DNA of 18,244 nt. Origin: a bacterium. Its GTDB lineage: Bacteria; Bacillota; Clostridia; Oscillospirales; Acutalibacteraceae. The translations under genes were made by a program, and so were the position numbers. Where the stretch lies: contig JAHKZS010000225.1 of the NCBI GenBank assembly GCA_020626545.1, positions 1 to 18,244 of the forward strand, given 5' to 3'. Shown in pieces: positions 7,195 to 14,600 of the stretch; position 1 is the stretch's first letter; each line of letters starts with the position of its first letter. Below the pieces are notes generated by a model that ran no database searches, had not been told where the DNA came from, and was given only the letters and a program-made list of their open reading frames with translations.

Positions 7195-7722
7195 ATGAAA
7201 AAATCGTTTCGTGTAGCTTTTTGCGGACTTATTACGGCGCTCGCGCTTGCGCTTATGATTTGTACAAGCGTTATTCCCGTAGGAACATACGCCTTTCCGT
7301 GTTTAGCGGGAATACTGCTCACCACGATTGTGGTTGAGTTCGGCGAAAAATGGGCGCTCGCGGCATATGTCGCGGTGTCGATATTATCGCTGTTTTTGGC
7401 GGGAGATAAAGAAGCTGTCGTGTACTTTATAGCTTTTCTCGGATTTTATCCGACGGTTAAAAGCTTTATCGAAAGGCTTCGTTCTAAAGCCGCTCAGTAC
7501 GTAATTAAGTTTTCCGTATTTAACGTGTGTATTATCGCGGCGTTTTTCGTGTGTAAATTTGTACTCGCTATTCCCGACGAGGAGTTCACCGTTATGGGAT
7601 TTTATATCCCGTGGGTATTCTTAGCGGTAGGGGAGATTGTATTCTTTTTCTACGATAAATGCGTGACAATTCTTGTGTTCAGATATATAACGTCGCTTAG
7701 AAAAAAGCTGTTTAAAATGTGA
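7195..7722 (+). CDS. Six-helix integral membrane protein resembling ECF-transporter S components
   Basis: This 175-residue hydrophobic protein has about six predicted spans (roughly 8-29, 33-49, 51-69, 73-87, 103-122, 137-163) and short loops. The size, a start-proximal helix with an A..G.....L.L pattern, a Pro-Gly turn and the 'LAGILL' stretch recall substrate-binding S components of energy-coupling factor transporters (BioY- or ThiT-like). The likeness is one of layout only and no vitamin specificity can be named. The start lies nine bases after the stop of the J-domain gene with a weak GCGGAAG ribosome site, so it belongs to the same operon. No ATPase or EcfT partner is encoded nearby; group II S components often sit alone. 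It may equally be an uncharacterised membrane family. Confidence 0.88.
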   Translation: MKKSFRVAFCGLITALALALMICTSVIPVGTYAFPCLAGILLTTIVVEFGEKWALAAYVAVSILSLFLAGDKEAVVYFIAFLGFYPTVKSFIERLRSKAAQYVIKFSVFNVCIIAAFFVCKFVLAIPDEEFTVMGFYIPWVFLAVGEIVFFFYDKCVTILVFRYITSLRKKLFKM

Positions 7723-7759
7723 TAAATTATTACTGTTAATATTATTACAGGATTTTAAT

Positions 7760-7788
7760 TTGAACTTATAATTCTTTTATGATAAAAT
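7760..7788 (+). promoter_or_regulatory. Sigma-A-type promoter of the lysozyme-like gene
   Basis: TTGAAC and TAAAAT are separated by 17 bp in an AT-rich stretch, about 30 bases ahead of the start codon at 7821. No clear terminator hairpin follows the previous gene, so some read-through is possible. Confidence 0.65.
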
Positions 7789-7820
7789 AAAAGTGTATGA
7801 TTACGGAAGTTGGTGAATAA

Positions 7821-10118
7821 ATGAAGAATTTGAAATTAATATCGTTATTTGTTGTAACAGCATTATTGGTGTCTATGGTTTCCGTTGTACCCGCGGGAGC
7901 GGTTTCGGGAGCGTCCGCTTACGTTAATACCGAGTCGCTTAATATAAGAAAGGGCGCGTCAACATCCTCGGCGATTATAGATACTTTAAAGAAAAAAACT
8001 ACGCTTACTATCCTTAGCCCGAGAAAATATAACACGAACTGGTATAAAGTTCAGCTGAAATCGGGCAAAAACGGCTACGCTCATAAGAGCTACTTAAAGG
8101 TAAAATCCAACCAACTGCTTATTCCCTCGAGCGGAACAGGCTATAAGGGCTACAGCGTTACCGTTAAAAATATTATCAATACTACCGGCAAGTCAATTAG
8201 CTGGACAAGCTCCGATAAAAGTATTGCCGAGGTAAACTCAAAGGGTAAGATTACCTGTCATAAAAACGGTACGGTAAAAATTACCGCTAAAGCTAACTCG
8301 AAAGCCTCGACCTGCAAGATAACCGTAAAAAACGCCGAGGTTAAATTTTCGAAGGACAACTACACTATGTATACAGGGGATTTAGGCGTTATCGCCGCTA
8401 AATGTCCCAAGTCGGTTACATACAAAAGCTCCGACAAAAGTATAGCTGAGGTTAATTCCTCTAACGGCGGAGTTAATCCCAAAAAAGAAGGTAAGGTAAA
8501 AATTACCGCGACCAGTAAATCAGGCTCGAGCGACAGCTATACACTCACGGTTAAAAAACGCGTAATCTCCGCCAGCCTTTCCGATACCACTATCTATAAG
8601 GGTTGCCGCGCTATAATGAAAGCTACGGGCGCTTCGGCTATTTCATTTAAGAGTTCAAATACCAAGATCGCTACCGTAAGCAGTAAAGGTATAATTACAG
8701 GTAAAGCGGCGGGTACCGCCAAAATTACAGCGTCCACAAGCGACGCGTCTTTGACTAAATCAATTAAGGTCAAGAGCGGCTCGAGCGTAAATATATCGCT
8801 CGATTCCGATTCCGTAAGGAAGAATATGACTTTACTCATAAAATCCAAAACAAGCGGAGTAAAATGGAAGTCGACCGATACCTCTGTCGCCACGGTTAAG
8901 AAGGGCTATGTTCTCGGTAAAAAGCAGGGAACCACCATTATCAGAGCCTATACCTCGAAAGGCGCTAACGACTGTGTAGTTAAGGTAAAGGCGGCTGAAC
9001 CCGTAAGGTATGTATATACTTCGGAAAACTCCGTACTTCTAAACCATACCGTTAAGATTTACGCTATTACTGACAATACACGTACAGGTGTTAAGTTTAA
9101 GATTACCGACCCGAGCGGAAAATCTTCATGGCTCACAAATCCTAAAAAATCCAAAGACGGTTCACGTTTTCTTTGGGCTGTAAGTAAAAAAGTTACCAAG
9201 CACGGTTTTTATAAAATCAACGCGTATGCTCATACTTCGTCTAACAAAGAATGGAAGAATACGAGCGGCGGCGACGGAAGGTTTTTTGTAACTAAGACCG
9301 AAAGCCGTACTTCCTGTTATAAAGGCAACCGACTTGTAACTACAAAAATTTTAAATCATATCGCCGAGTACGAGGGATACGCGTCCAGCGTGTACGACGA
9401 TCCTCTCGTAGTAGATACGCCGACTGTCGGTTACGGTAAGGTGGTTTATTCGGGAAGCAAGTTTTATAACAATATGACTAAAAAAGAAGCTTTCGCCGAT
9501 ATGACTCAGGATATTAATGACAGTGCCTATACAACTCGAGTTTCAAAAATTTTGGCTGACCATAAAATCAGCTATAACCAGAACCATTTCGACGCTCTTG
9601 TAGACTTTTCGTACAATTTAGGCGTGTATTGTATCACAAACAACAGCGAGCTTCTATCTACTTTAACGAATACCTACGGAAAAGCATCGTATAAGAACAC
9701 GGGTTATATAAATAAAACCTCCGTTGCTCTCAGAAAATCCGCGAGCGGTTCCGCTAAAAACCTCAAAAATATTAAGGCGGGAACTATCGTTACCCTGGTA
9801 AGCACTAAGGTCCATAACTCGAACTGGTACCACGTAAAGCTTTCTAACGGTACTAAGGGCTATATTAAAACTAACCAGATTACCCGCCGTTCGACCGATA
9901 CTTCCGTAAGAAATCTAAAAAACGTTCCCGTTAAAACTTACGCTAAAAATTTCTTGAAGTTCCATCACGCGAGCGGAATCTGTTACAAAGGTCTTTTATA
10001 CAGACGTATTGACGAGCTTGAGATTTTCTTCTTTAACGAATATGATAACGACGGAAGAAATAATTCCTACGGAATTAGTTTTACCTGTCCGTACAATTCA
10101 GGATTCCACGCTCCGTAA
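7821..10118 (+). CDS. Secreted SH3/Big2-repeat protein with GH24 (phage-type) lysozyme domain split by a second SH3 domain
   Basis: The protein has 765 residues. A signal peptide (1-28, cleavage near PAGA) is followed by bacterial SH3 domain 1 (about 32-95, NIRKGAS..NWYKVQL..GYAH). Next come about four Big2-like Ig repeats (96-170, 171-245, 247-318, 322-391) with the 'S.D..IA.V...G.I' pattern, then an Ig-like domain (395-491). A GH24 lysozyme core runs from about 505 to 615. Its catalytic Glu518 (EGY), Asp526/527 (YDD) and Thr535 (TVGYG) match the Glu-Asp-Thr triad of T4-type lysozymes, and NQNHFDALVDFSYNLG matches the 'NQFDALVSFAFNLG' family block. SH3 domain 2 (about 630-690) follows, and then YAKNFLKFHHASG and GLLYRRIDELEIFF (about 706-737) resemble the C-terminal GH24 helices. 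It probably cleaves peptidoglycan outside the cell. There are no holin or other phage genes nearby, so a host wall enzyme is more likely than an endolysin. Confidence 0.93.
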   Translation: MKNLKLISLFVVTALLVSMVSVVPAGAVSGASAYVNTESLNIRKGASTSSAIIDTLKKKTTLTILSPRKYNTNWYKVQLKSGKNGYAHKSYLKVKSNQLLIPSSGTGYKGYSVTVKNIINTTGKSISWTSSDKSIAEVNSKGKITCHKNGTVKITAKANSKASTCKITVKNAEVKFSKDNYTMYTGDLGVIAAKCPKSVTYKSSDKSIAEVNSSNGGVNPKKEGKVKITATSKSGSSDSYTLTVKKRVISASLSDTTIYKGCRAIMKATGASAISFKSSNTKIATVSSKGIITGKAAGTAKITASTSDASLTKSIKVKSGSSVNISLDSDSVRKNMTLLIKSKTSGVKWKSTDTSVATVKKGYVLGKKQGTTIIRAYTSKGANDCVVKVKAAEPVRYVYTSENSVLLNHTVKIYAITDNTRTGVKFKITDPSGKSSWLTNPKKSKDGSRFLWAVSKKVTKHGFYKINAYAHTSSNKEWKNTSGGDGRFFVTKTESRTSCYKGNRLVTTKILNHIAEYEGYASSVYDDPLVVDTPTVGYGKVVYSGSKFYNNMTKKEAFADMTQDINDSAYTTRVSKILADHKISYNQNHFDALVDFSYNLGVYCITNNSELLSTLTNTYGKASYKNTGYINKTSVALRKSASGSAKNLKNIKAGTIVTLVSTKVHNSNWYHVKLSNGTKGYIKTNQITRRSTDTSVRNLKNVPVKTYAKNFLKFHHASGICYKGLLYRRIDELEIFFFNEYDNDGRNNSYGISFTCPYNSGFHAP

Positions 10119-10195
10119 ATTAATTCTAAAATCTATCCCTAACGCATATTTTTAAACAGGACAAGTTATCCGAAAAAATATGAAAGAGGGATTGT

Positions 10196-10864
10196 ATGAA
10201 ACGAGTAGTTTTTACTCTAAGAAGAAAAAATATAAATCGGGGACTTCCGTCGTTGGAAATCCCCGATTTAGACGAGTTTAAATTGTTTATCAGGCGCAGG
10301 GGAGGAGCGTTGTTCTTCCTTTCTACGTTATTTATCGGACTTGTAGCGGGCTCGGTTGCGGTAAATAGCTTTAGTAAATCTACGCTGAACGCGCTTGACT
10401 TTTTGTTTACGACTAATTTGCCCGAAAAGCTGAAAAGCGGTATCTCGGGCGCGTTTTTCGCGAGCTTCGCTTCCGACTTTATATTTTTAGGCGCGGCGGT
10501 ATTCTTTTCGCTGAGTTTAATGGGAGCGGTGTTTTTGCCCGCGGTTACGTTTTTTAAAGGCTTCTCAATAGGTGTAAGCGCCGCCTATCTGGTCGCGAAT
10601 TACGGAATAAAAGGCGCTTTGTTCTACTTTTGTATAATACTTCCGGGAGTGTTCGTGTTCGCCTTGATACTTGTACACGAACTTTCGGCGGGAATTTCTA
10701 TATATAAAAAGGTTTTTCAAAACCTCTTTAAAGAGAGGAATTATAATATAAAAGGCGCTCTTTCTATGTTTATGAAAAAGAGTCTGAAAAATCTTTTGTT
10801 TACGCTCATAGTATCCGCGGGCGACGCGGTAATATGGTTTTTGTTCGCGGGGCTGTTTAAGTAA
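10196..10864 (+). CDS. SpoIIM-like (stage II sporulation protein M family) membrane protein
   Basis: The protein has 222 residues. A basic cytoplasmic N-terminus (1-37) is followed by a span at about 38-56, an extracytoplasmic loop, and several spans (about 92-118, 120-134, 139-160, 198-220). The block FFKGFSIGVSAAYLVANYGI followed by a hydrophobic stretch ending ILPGVFVF is the most conserved part of SpoIIM/DUF95 proteins. In Bacillus, SpoIIM works with SpoIID and SpoIIP in peptidoglycan remodelling during engulfment. No spoIID or spoIIP lies beside it here, and DUF95 members also occur in non-sporulating bacteria, so a sporulation role is uncertain. The start is supported by AAAGAGGG at 10183-10190. 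The 77-base gap before it shows no clear promoter or terminator, so its transcription may come partly from the lysozyme gene. Confidence 0.85.
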   Translation: MKRVVFTLRRKNINRGLPSLEIPDLDEFKLFIRRRGGALFFLSTLFIGLVAGSVAVNSFSKSTLNALDFLFTTNLPEKLKSGISGAFFASFASDFIFLGAAVFFSLSLMGAVFLPAVTFFKGFSIGVSAAYLVANYGIKGALFYFCIILPGVFVFALILVHELSAGISIYKKVFQNLFKERNYNIKGALSMFMKKSLKNLLFTLIVSAGDAVIWFLFAGLFK

Positions 10865-10891
10865 GGCGTACATTTTAGGAGATTTGATAAA

Positions 10892-11848
10892 ATGGAAAAG
10901 GCAAAATTGGGTATAACTAGATTTTTTACGGGATTGTTTAAGAACTTCCATAGGTTGTTGCTTACAAACTTGTTGTTCGCGGTTCCGCTGGCTTTATTCG
11001 GGGCGATCGCTTATTTTGTTAATAACGCGCTTCACGCTAACTATACGTATATAGTTTTAGCTCCTATAATATTTGTGTATCCGTTTTACGCCGGCGTAAC
11101 GCTTGTTACAAGAAATATCGCTAAGGAAGATTACGACGACTCTGTCGTTAAACTCTATTTTAAGGGTATTAAAGAGAATATCGGGAAATTTTTCGTGCAC
11201 GGTATTTTATTCTATCTCGCGATTTTTCTGTGTTATTCTTCTATCGGGCTGTATTTTAATATGGCTCAGAAGAACGGTTTGTTCTATTTTCCGTTCGGAA
11301 TTGCTGTTATTATCGCGATAGCGATGTTGTTTATTTCCTATAACTTACCCGTTATGACGGTTACTTTCGATTTATCGCTTAAGGATATATATAAAAACTC
11401 CGCGCTTATGGCGTTTGGTGAGATAAAAAATAATTTCTTCGTTACCGTAGGGTTATTCTTCCTGTTTTTAGTAGAGGCGACTATATTCATACTCGCTCCG
11501 TCGGCGCTTATTAAAACGATAATATTAATACTGTTTAGCCTTCTGATCGTGCCGTCCGTAGCTTCGTATATTATGAACTTCTACGTGTTTAAAGATATGG
11601 AACAGGTTATCTCCAACGGCGAGATTAAGTCCGAGGAGATTAAAAGGAAAATCGCCGAAAAGGAAAAGGGCGAAAAGGAAGCGGAAGAAGCCGAGCGTTA
11701 TGATTTCTCATCCTTAGACCTCGACGAAAGGAAAGACGGCGAGGAATACCTGTTCTTTAACGGAAAGATGATTAAACGCAGAGTTCTTATCGAGATGAAG
11801 AAAAAGCAGGAGGAAAACGATGAGCAAAAAGAAAAAGCCGAAGCGTAA
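10892..11848 (+). CDS. DUF624/YesL-like polytopic membrane protein with charged C-terminal tail
   Basis: This 318-residue protein has about six spans (22-44, 51-70, 102-121, 131-150, 182-202, 205-231). A highly charged, helix-forming cytoplasmic tail (about 235-318) is rich in Lys and Glu and ends KQEENDEQKEKAEA. The N-terminal part (FF..LFKNFHRLLLTNLLFAVPL, then P.YAG.T.V.R, then DD..V..YFKGIKENIGKF) has the layout of the DUF624/YesL family. Its function is unknown, although some members sit beside sugar-uptake genes. The resemblance is moderate. The start is supported by AGGAG at 10877-10881, 27 bases after the SpoIIM-like gene ends. The 3' end overlaps the next gene by 29 bp, so the tail codons also carry that gene's ribosome site. 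Confidence 0.87.
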   Translation: MEKAKLGITRFFTGLFKNFHRLLLTNLLFAVPLALFGAIAYFVNNALHANYTYIVLAPIIFVYPFYAGVTLVTRNIAKEDYDDSVVKLYFKGIKENIGKFFVHGILFYLAIFLCYSSIGLYFNMAQKNGLFYFPFGIAVIIAIAMLFISYNLPVMTVTFDLSLKDIYKNSALMAFGEIKNNFFVTVGLFFLFLVEATIFILAPSALIKTIILILFSLLIVPSVASYIMNFYVFKDMEQVISNGEIKSEEIKRKIAEKEKGEKEAEEAERYDFSSLDLDERKDGEEYLFFNGKMIKRRVLIEMKKKQEENDEQKEKAEA

Positions 11849-12302
11849 TTCTCCCGCGATAAAGAAAAAGAAAAGCAAAAAACCGATTGTTATTATTCTA
11901 GCCGTAGTTTTAGCCGTCGGTATAGCGATAACAGCTTTCGCGGTTTTTAATAACGTTTCCAAAAACTCTGTCGGAATTTACGGTAATACGTTTAAGAGCG
12001 TAAGCGCTTACGACGCGAGCGGCGACGAGGTAAAGCTTCAGGATGTTTATAATGTGTTGTACAGTTCCTACCAGGGAACCGCCGCGTTTAATGACGACGG
12101 TACTTTTACGTTTTGGATGACCCCCGGAAGCGCTGACGACGGCACCCACAAAGGTACATTCACATACAATAAGGACAAAGATATTATAAACGCAACCTTT
12201 GATAATCGTGAAAAGGTGAAATTCACTATTAAAAGAAATTCTGATGGTTCGGTAAAACGAATCGAAGTACCATATCAGGGCTACACGGTTTATATGAGTT
12301 AA
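11820..12302 (+). CDS. Small single-pass membrane protein with extracytoplasmic beta-rich domain
   Basis: This 160-residue protein begins with a very basic cytoplasmic segment (MSKKKKPKRNSPAIKKKKSK), followed by one membrane span (22-43) and an outer domain of about 115 residues. That domain alternates short strands and Gly/Asp turns (FNDDGTFTFWM, KGTFTYNKDKDIINATF, VKFTIKR), suggesting a small beta-barrel or lipocalin-like fold. I do not recognise a named family. The start is fixed by AGGAGG at 11808-11813, inside the preceding gene, which it overlaps by 29 bp. It is the last gene of the 10196-12302 operon and is followed at once by a terminator. The neighbouring convergent lipoprotein has a similar length and the same 'F(N)..GTF...GTF' pattern, so the two may be distant relatives. 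Confidence 0.85.
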   Translation: MSKKKKPKRNSPAIKKKKSKKPIVIILAVVLAVGIAITAFAVFNNVSKNSVGIYGNTFKSVSAYDASGDEVKLQDVYNVLYSSYQGTAAFNDDGTFTFWMTPGSADDGTHKGTFTYNKDKDIINATFDNREKVKFTIKRNSDGSVKRIEVPYQGYTVYMS

Positions 12303-12307
12303 CGTAA

Positions 12308-12337
12308 AAAGGCAGGAAGCTTAAACTTCCTGCCTTT
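12308..12337. terminator. Bidirectional terminator between convergent operons
   Basis: A perfect 12-bp stem AAAGGCAGGAAG/CTTCCTGCCTTT with a 6-base loop lies six bases after one stop codon and 17 bases from the other. On the minus strand five consecutive T residues close the structure, so it should end both the plus-strand operon and the minus-strand lipoprotein gene. Confidence 0.9.
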
Positions 12338-12354
12338 ACTGTTATAATGTTTTA

Positions 12355-12804
12355 TTAAGCTTTAGTTTCCGCCTTTTCAACAGCCCACTCAGTTGTGTAG
12401 CTTTCGCTGGCTTTCTTATCGGTAGTAACTGTCATATGAGCTGTATCCTTTTCAAAGGTAATAGTCCATTTTTTAGACTTCTTCTTGCCGTCTAAGGTTA
12501 CGTTGGAGTGAATGACACCCGCGTCCTTCTTATCGGCGTTGAGTGAAAATGTACCGCTGTAGCTCTTTTTGTCTATTTTTCCGCTGAATGTACCGTTACT
12601 GTTGAACTTAAGAGTATCGCCTGTTTCCTCATTAATCCATTTATAGTCGGTAATAATACTTGCGTACTGACCTGTCTGAATCTTAGGTGTAACCGCGATT
12701 GACTCGGGCGGGTTGGTCGGTTCCGGAGCGGATGTGCATCCGCAACTCGCGAAAGCGGCAACCGTAGCGGTAATCATAGCAGCGCATAAAATTTTCTTAA
12801 TCAT
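12355..12804 (-). CDS. Small lipoprotein with beta-rich domain
   Basis: I place the start at 12804 (149 residues) rather than at the more upstream in-frame ATG at 12885. The 12804 ATG follows GGAAAGG at a 9-base distance and opens straight into a lipoprotein signal peptide (MIKKILCAAMITATVAAFAS, then Cys21), and the likely promoter lies between the two ATGs. Phe at -3 of the lipobox is less common but acceptable. A Pro/Thr/Glu linker follows, then a domain of about 110 residues with the strand pattern LKFNSNGTFSGKI..YSGTFSL and WTITFEKDTAHMTV, resembling small lipocalin-like lipoproteins. The lipid anchor should hold it on the outer face of the cell membrane. Its function is unknown. It is monocistronic, between the terminator at 12308-12337 and its own promoter. 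Confidence 0.87.
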   Translation of the reverse strand: MIKKILCAAMITATVAAFASCGCTSAPEPTNPPESIAVTPKIQTGQYASIITDYKWINEETGDTLKFNSNGTFSGKIDKKSYSGTFSLNADKKDAGVIHSNVTLDGKKKSKKWTITFEKDTAHMTVTTDKKASESYTTEWAVEKAETKA

Positions 12805-12844
12805 TTTAATCAGCCTTTCCTTGTGTAATTCAAAGTTACATTTT

Positions 12845-12874
12845 ATTTTAGCATAAATCGACTGTATTTTGCAA
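12845..12874 (-). promoter_or_regulatory. Probable promoter of the lipoprotein gene
   Basis: On the minus strand TTGCAA (12874-12869) and TAAAAT (12850-12845) are separated by 18 bp, about 40 bases ahead of the ATG at 12804. The position inside the longer open frame supports the shorter start. Confidence 0.55.
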
Positions 12875-12899
12875 TAGTTTTTCAAAAAATTGTTAAAAT

Positions 12900-12938
12900 A
12901 GTCATAAAAAACAACCCGGTAATTTGCCGGGTTGTTTT
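12900..12938 (-). terminator. Terminator of the glycolytic operon
   Basis: A 12-bp stem (AAAACAACCCGG / CCGGGTTGTTTT, 12908-12919 and 12927-12938) with a 7-base loop lies four bases beyond the gpmI stop. On the minus strand the GC-rich stem runs into six consecutive T residues. Confidence 0.9.
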
Positions 12939-12941
12939 ATA

Positions 12942-14453
12942 TCATATAATAATGCTTTTGCCTGTCATTTCCTCGGGCTGAGGAATATCCATAATCTTGA
13001 GCATAGTAGGAGCGATGTCCGCGAGAACTCCGCCCTCTCTGAGCTTGCAATCGTAACCGATTACACAGAACGGAACAGGATTTGTGGTATGAGCGGTGAA
13101 CGGCTTGCCGTCATCGTCAATCATCTTGTCAGCGTTACCGTGGTCAGCGGTGATAATAGCGACTCCGCCCATCTCGGCTATAGCGTCCGTAACCTCGCCT
13201 ACGCATTTATCGACAGCCTCAACAGCCTGTACAGCCGCGTCGAATACGCCTGTATGTCCTACCATATCACAGTTAGCGAAGTTTAAGATTATCATATCGT
13301 ACTTGCCTGATTTAATGGCGGGTACGAGCTTTTTCGTAACCTCGGGAGCGCTCATCTCGGGCTGTAGGTCGTATGTGGCTACCGCGGGAGATTTAACGAG
13401 GATTCTGTCCTCTTTGTCGTACTGCTTCTCAACGCCGCCGTTGAAGAAGAATGTTACGTGAGCGTATTTTTCGGTCTCGGCGATTCTGAGCTGATTCATA
13501 CCGAGATTAGAAATATACTCGCCGAGCGTATTAACTAAGCTCTGCGGTTTAAACGCAACCTCAACATTCGGCATAGTGGCGTCGTATTGAGTCATACATA
13601 CGTAATTAAGCGGGAAGAAGCCATTTTCTCTTTCGAACCCGTCGAAGTCGGGGTCAACAAGAGTACGTGTAATCTCTCTCGCTCGGTCGGGGCGGAAGTT
13701 AAAGAAGATAACGCTGTCATTAGCCTTGATTGTATCCCCGCCTTTTACAACTATCGGAACTACGAACTCGTCCGTAACTCCTTCGTCGTAGCTTTTCTGA
13801 ATAGCCTCTACGGGACAATCTGCCTCAACGCCCTTGCCGTAAACGAGAGCGCTGTACGCTTTTTGAACACGTTCCCAGCGGTTATCTCTGTCCATAGCGT
13901 AGTAACGTCCGTGAACTGTAGCGATTCTGCCCACGCCGATTTCTTTCATCTTTTCTACGGCGTCGGCTACGTATTCCTTAGCGGATGAGGGAGGAACGTC
14001 ACGTCCGTCGAGAAAAGCGTGTACGTATACTTTCTCGAGCCCCTTTTTCTTAGCGAGCTCTAAAATTCCGTATAAATGCTCGATATGGCTGTGAACTCCG
14101 CCGGGTGACATAAGTCCCATAAGGTGAAGCGATGTGCCGTTTTCGAGCGCCTTATCCATAGCGTTAACTATAGGCTCGTTGTCCTTTAGCTTATCTTCCT
14201 CGATAGTTTTAGTGATTCTGGTAAGCTCCTGGTAAACTATACGGCCCGCGCCGATGTTGGTGTGGCCGACCTCGCTGTTACCCATCTGGCCGTCGGGTAG
14301 ACCTACGTCTAGTCCCGAAGCGCCGATTTGAGTAATCGGGTTGTTTTTAAAGAGCCTGTCTAAATTAGGTTTGTTGGCGGCGGCGATAGCGTTTCCCTCG
14401 GGAGGAGCGATACCGAAGCCGTCGAGTATCATTAAAATTAAAGGCTTTTTCAT
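12942..14453 (-). CDS. gpmI: 2,3-bisphosphoglycerate-independent phosphoglycerate mutase
   Basis: This 503-residue cytoplasmic Mn2+-dependent enzyme interconverts 3- and 2-phosphoglycerate, and the length is normal for the family. The alkaline-phosphatase-like core is complete: Asp11 in LMILDGFG, the phospho-acceptor Ser60 in GQMGNSEVGHTNIGAGR, Asp396 and His400 in NCDMVGHTG, Asp437/His438 in TADHGNAD, and His455 in FTAHTTNP. The transferase domain carries His121, Arg183 (HGRYYAMDRDNRW), Arg254 and Arg257 (FRPDRARE) and Lys329. The start is supported by AAGAAAGG in the leader. It is the last gene of pgk-tpiA-gpmI. The 147-base gap before it holds an inverted-repeat element, so its transcription may be reduced relative to the first two genes. 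Confidence 0.98.
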   Translation of the reverse strand: MKKPLILMILDGFGIAPPEGNAIAAANKPNLDRLFKNNPITQIGASGLDVGLPDGQMGNSEVGHTNIGAGRIVYQELTRITKTIEEDKLKDNEPIVNAMDKALENGTSLHLMGLMSPGGVHSHIEHLYGILELAKKKGLEKVYVHAFLDGRDVPPSSAKEYVADAVEKMKEIGVGRIATVHGRYYAMDRDNRWERVQKAYSALVYGKGVEADCPVEAIQKSYDEGVTDEFVVPIVVKGGDTIKANDSVIFFNFRPDRAREITRTLVDPDFDGFERENGFFPLNYVCMTQYDATMPNVEVAFKPQSLVNTLGEYISNLGMNQLRIAETEKYAHVTFFFNGGVEKQYDKEDRILVKSPAVATYDLQPEMSAPEVTKKLVPAIKSGKYDMIILNFANCDMVGHTGVFDAAVQAVEAVDKCVGEVTDAIAEMGGVAIITADHGNADKMIDDDGKPFTAHTTNPVPFCVIGYDCKLREGGVLADIAPTMLKIMDIPQPEEMTGKSIII

Positions 14454-14501
14454 ATTCGCATACCTTTCTTAATAGAAAATAGCGCGTAGCGCATAAAAAT
14501 T

Positions 14502-14549
14502 CGGTCGGGACAACAAGAATACAAATATATCGAGTTGTATTCCCGACCG
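14502..14549. repeat. Inverted-repeat hairpin element between tpiA and gpmI
   Basis: The outer arms CGGTCGGG (14502-14509) and CCCGACCG (14542-14549) enclose inner arms AATACAA (14518-14524) and TTGTATT (14535-14541). The right arms are contiguous; the left arms are separated by eight extra bases. On the minus strand the stem runs into AATTTTTA, so it could act as a partial terminator, attenuator or RNA-processing site between tpiA and gpmI. Next to it (14552-14582) the minus strand has two near-identical AT-rich units, ATTGAAAATTAAAA and ATTGAAAATTTAAA, in tandem. Confidence 0.75.
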
Positions 14550-14600
14550 GAATTTTAAATTTTCAATTTTTAATTTTCAATACAAAAGGTTAATCTATAA

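Noticed and set aside
7723..7759. AT-rich inverted sequence after the S-component-like gene as a terminator.
   Set aside because: It has almost no GC pairs and no T-run in the right place.
9700..9900. SH3 segment inside GH24 as a frameshift or assembly error.
   Set aside because: The reading frame, codon use and domain boundaries are continuous on both sides, with no broken codons.
7821..10118. Lysozyme gene as evidence of a prophage.
   Set aside because: No integrase, holin, terminase, portal or tail gene is nearby, and the protein has a signal peptide and long Ig-like stalk typical of a host surface enzyme.
12805..12885. A longer start (12885) for the lipoprotein, adding 27 residues.
   Set aside because: The extra residues are not signal-like. 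The ATG at 12804 has a good ribosome site and opens directly into a lipoprotein signal peptide, and the likely promoter lies inside the extension.
12924..13988. Several plus-strand open frames of 120-133 codons opposite gpmI.
   Set aside because: They are antisense shadows of a clear, complete gpmI gene with no ribosome sites or protein-like composition.
14481..14492. Short repeat TAGCGCGTAGCGC near the gpmI leader as a separate terminator.
   Set aside because: The possible stem is only four base pairs and lies too close to the gpmI ribosome site to be convincing.
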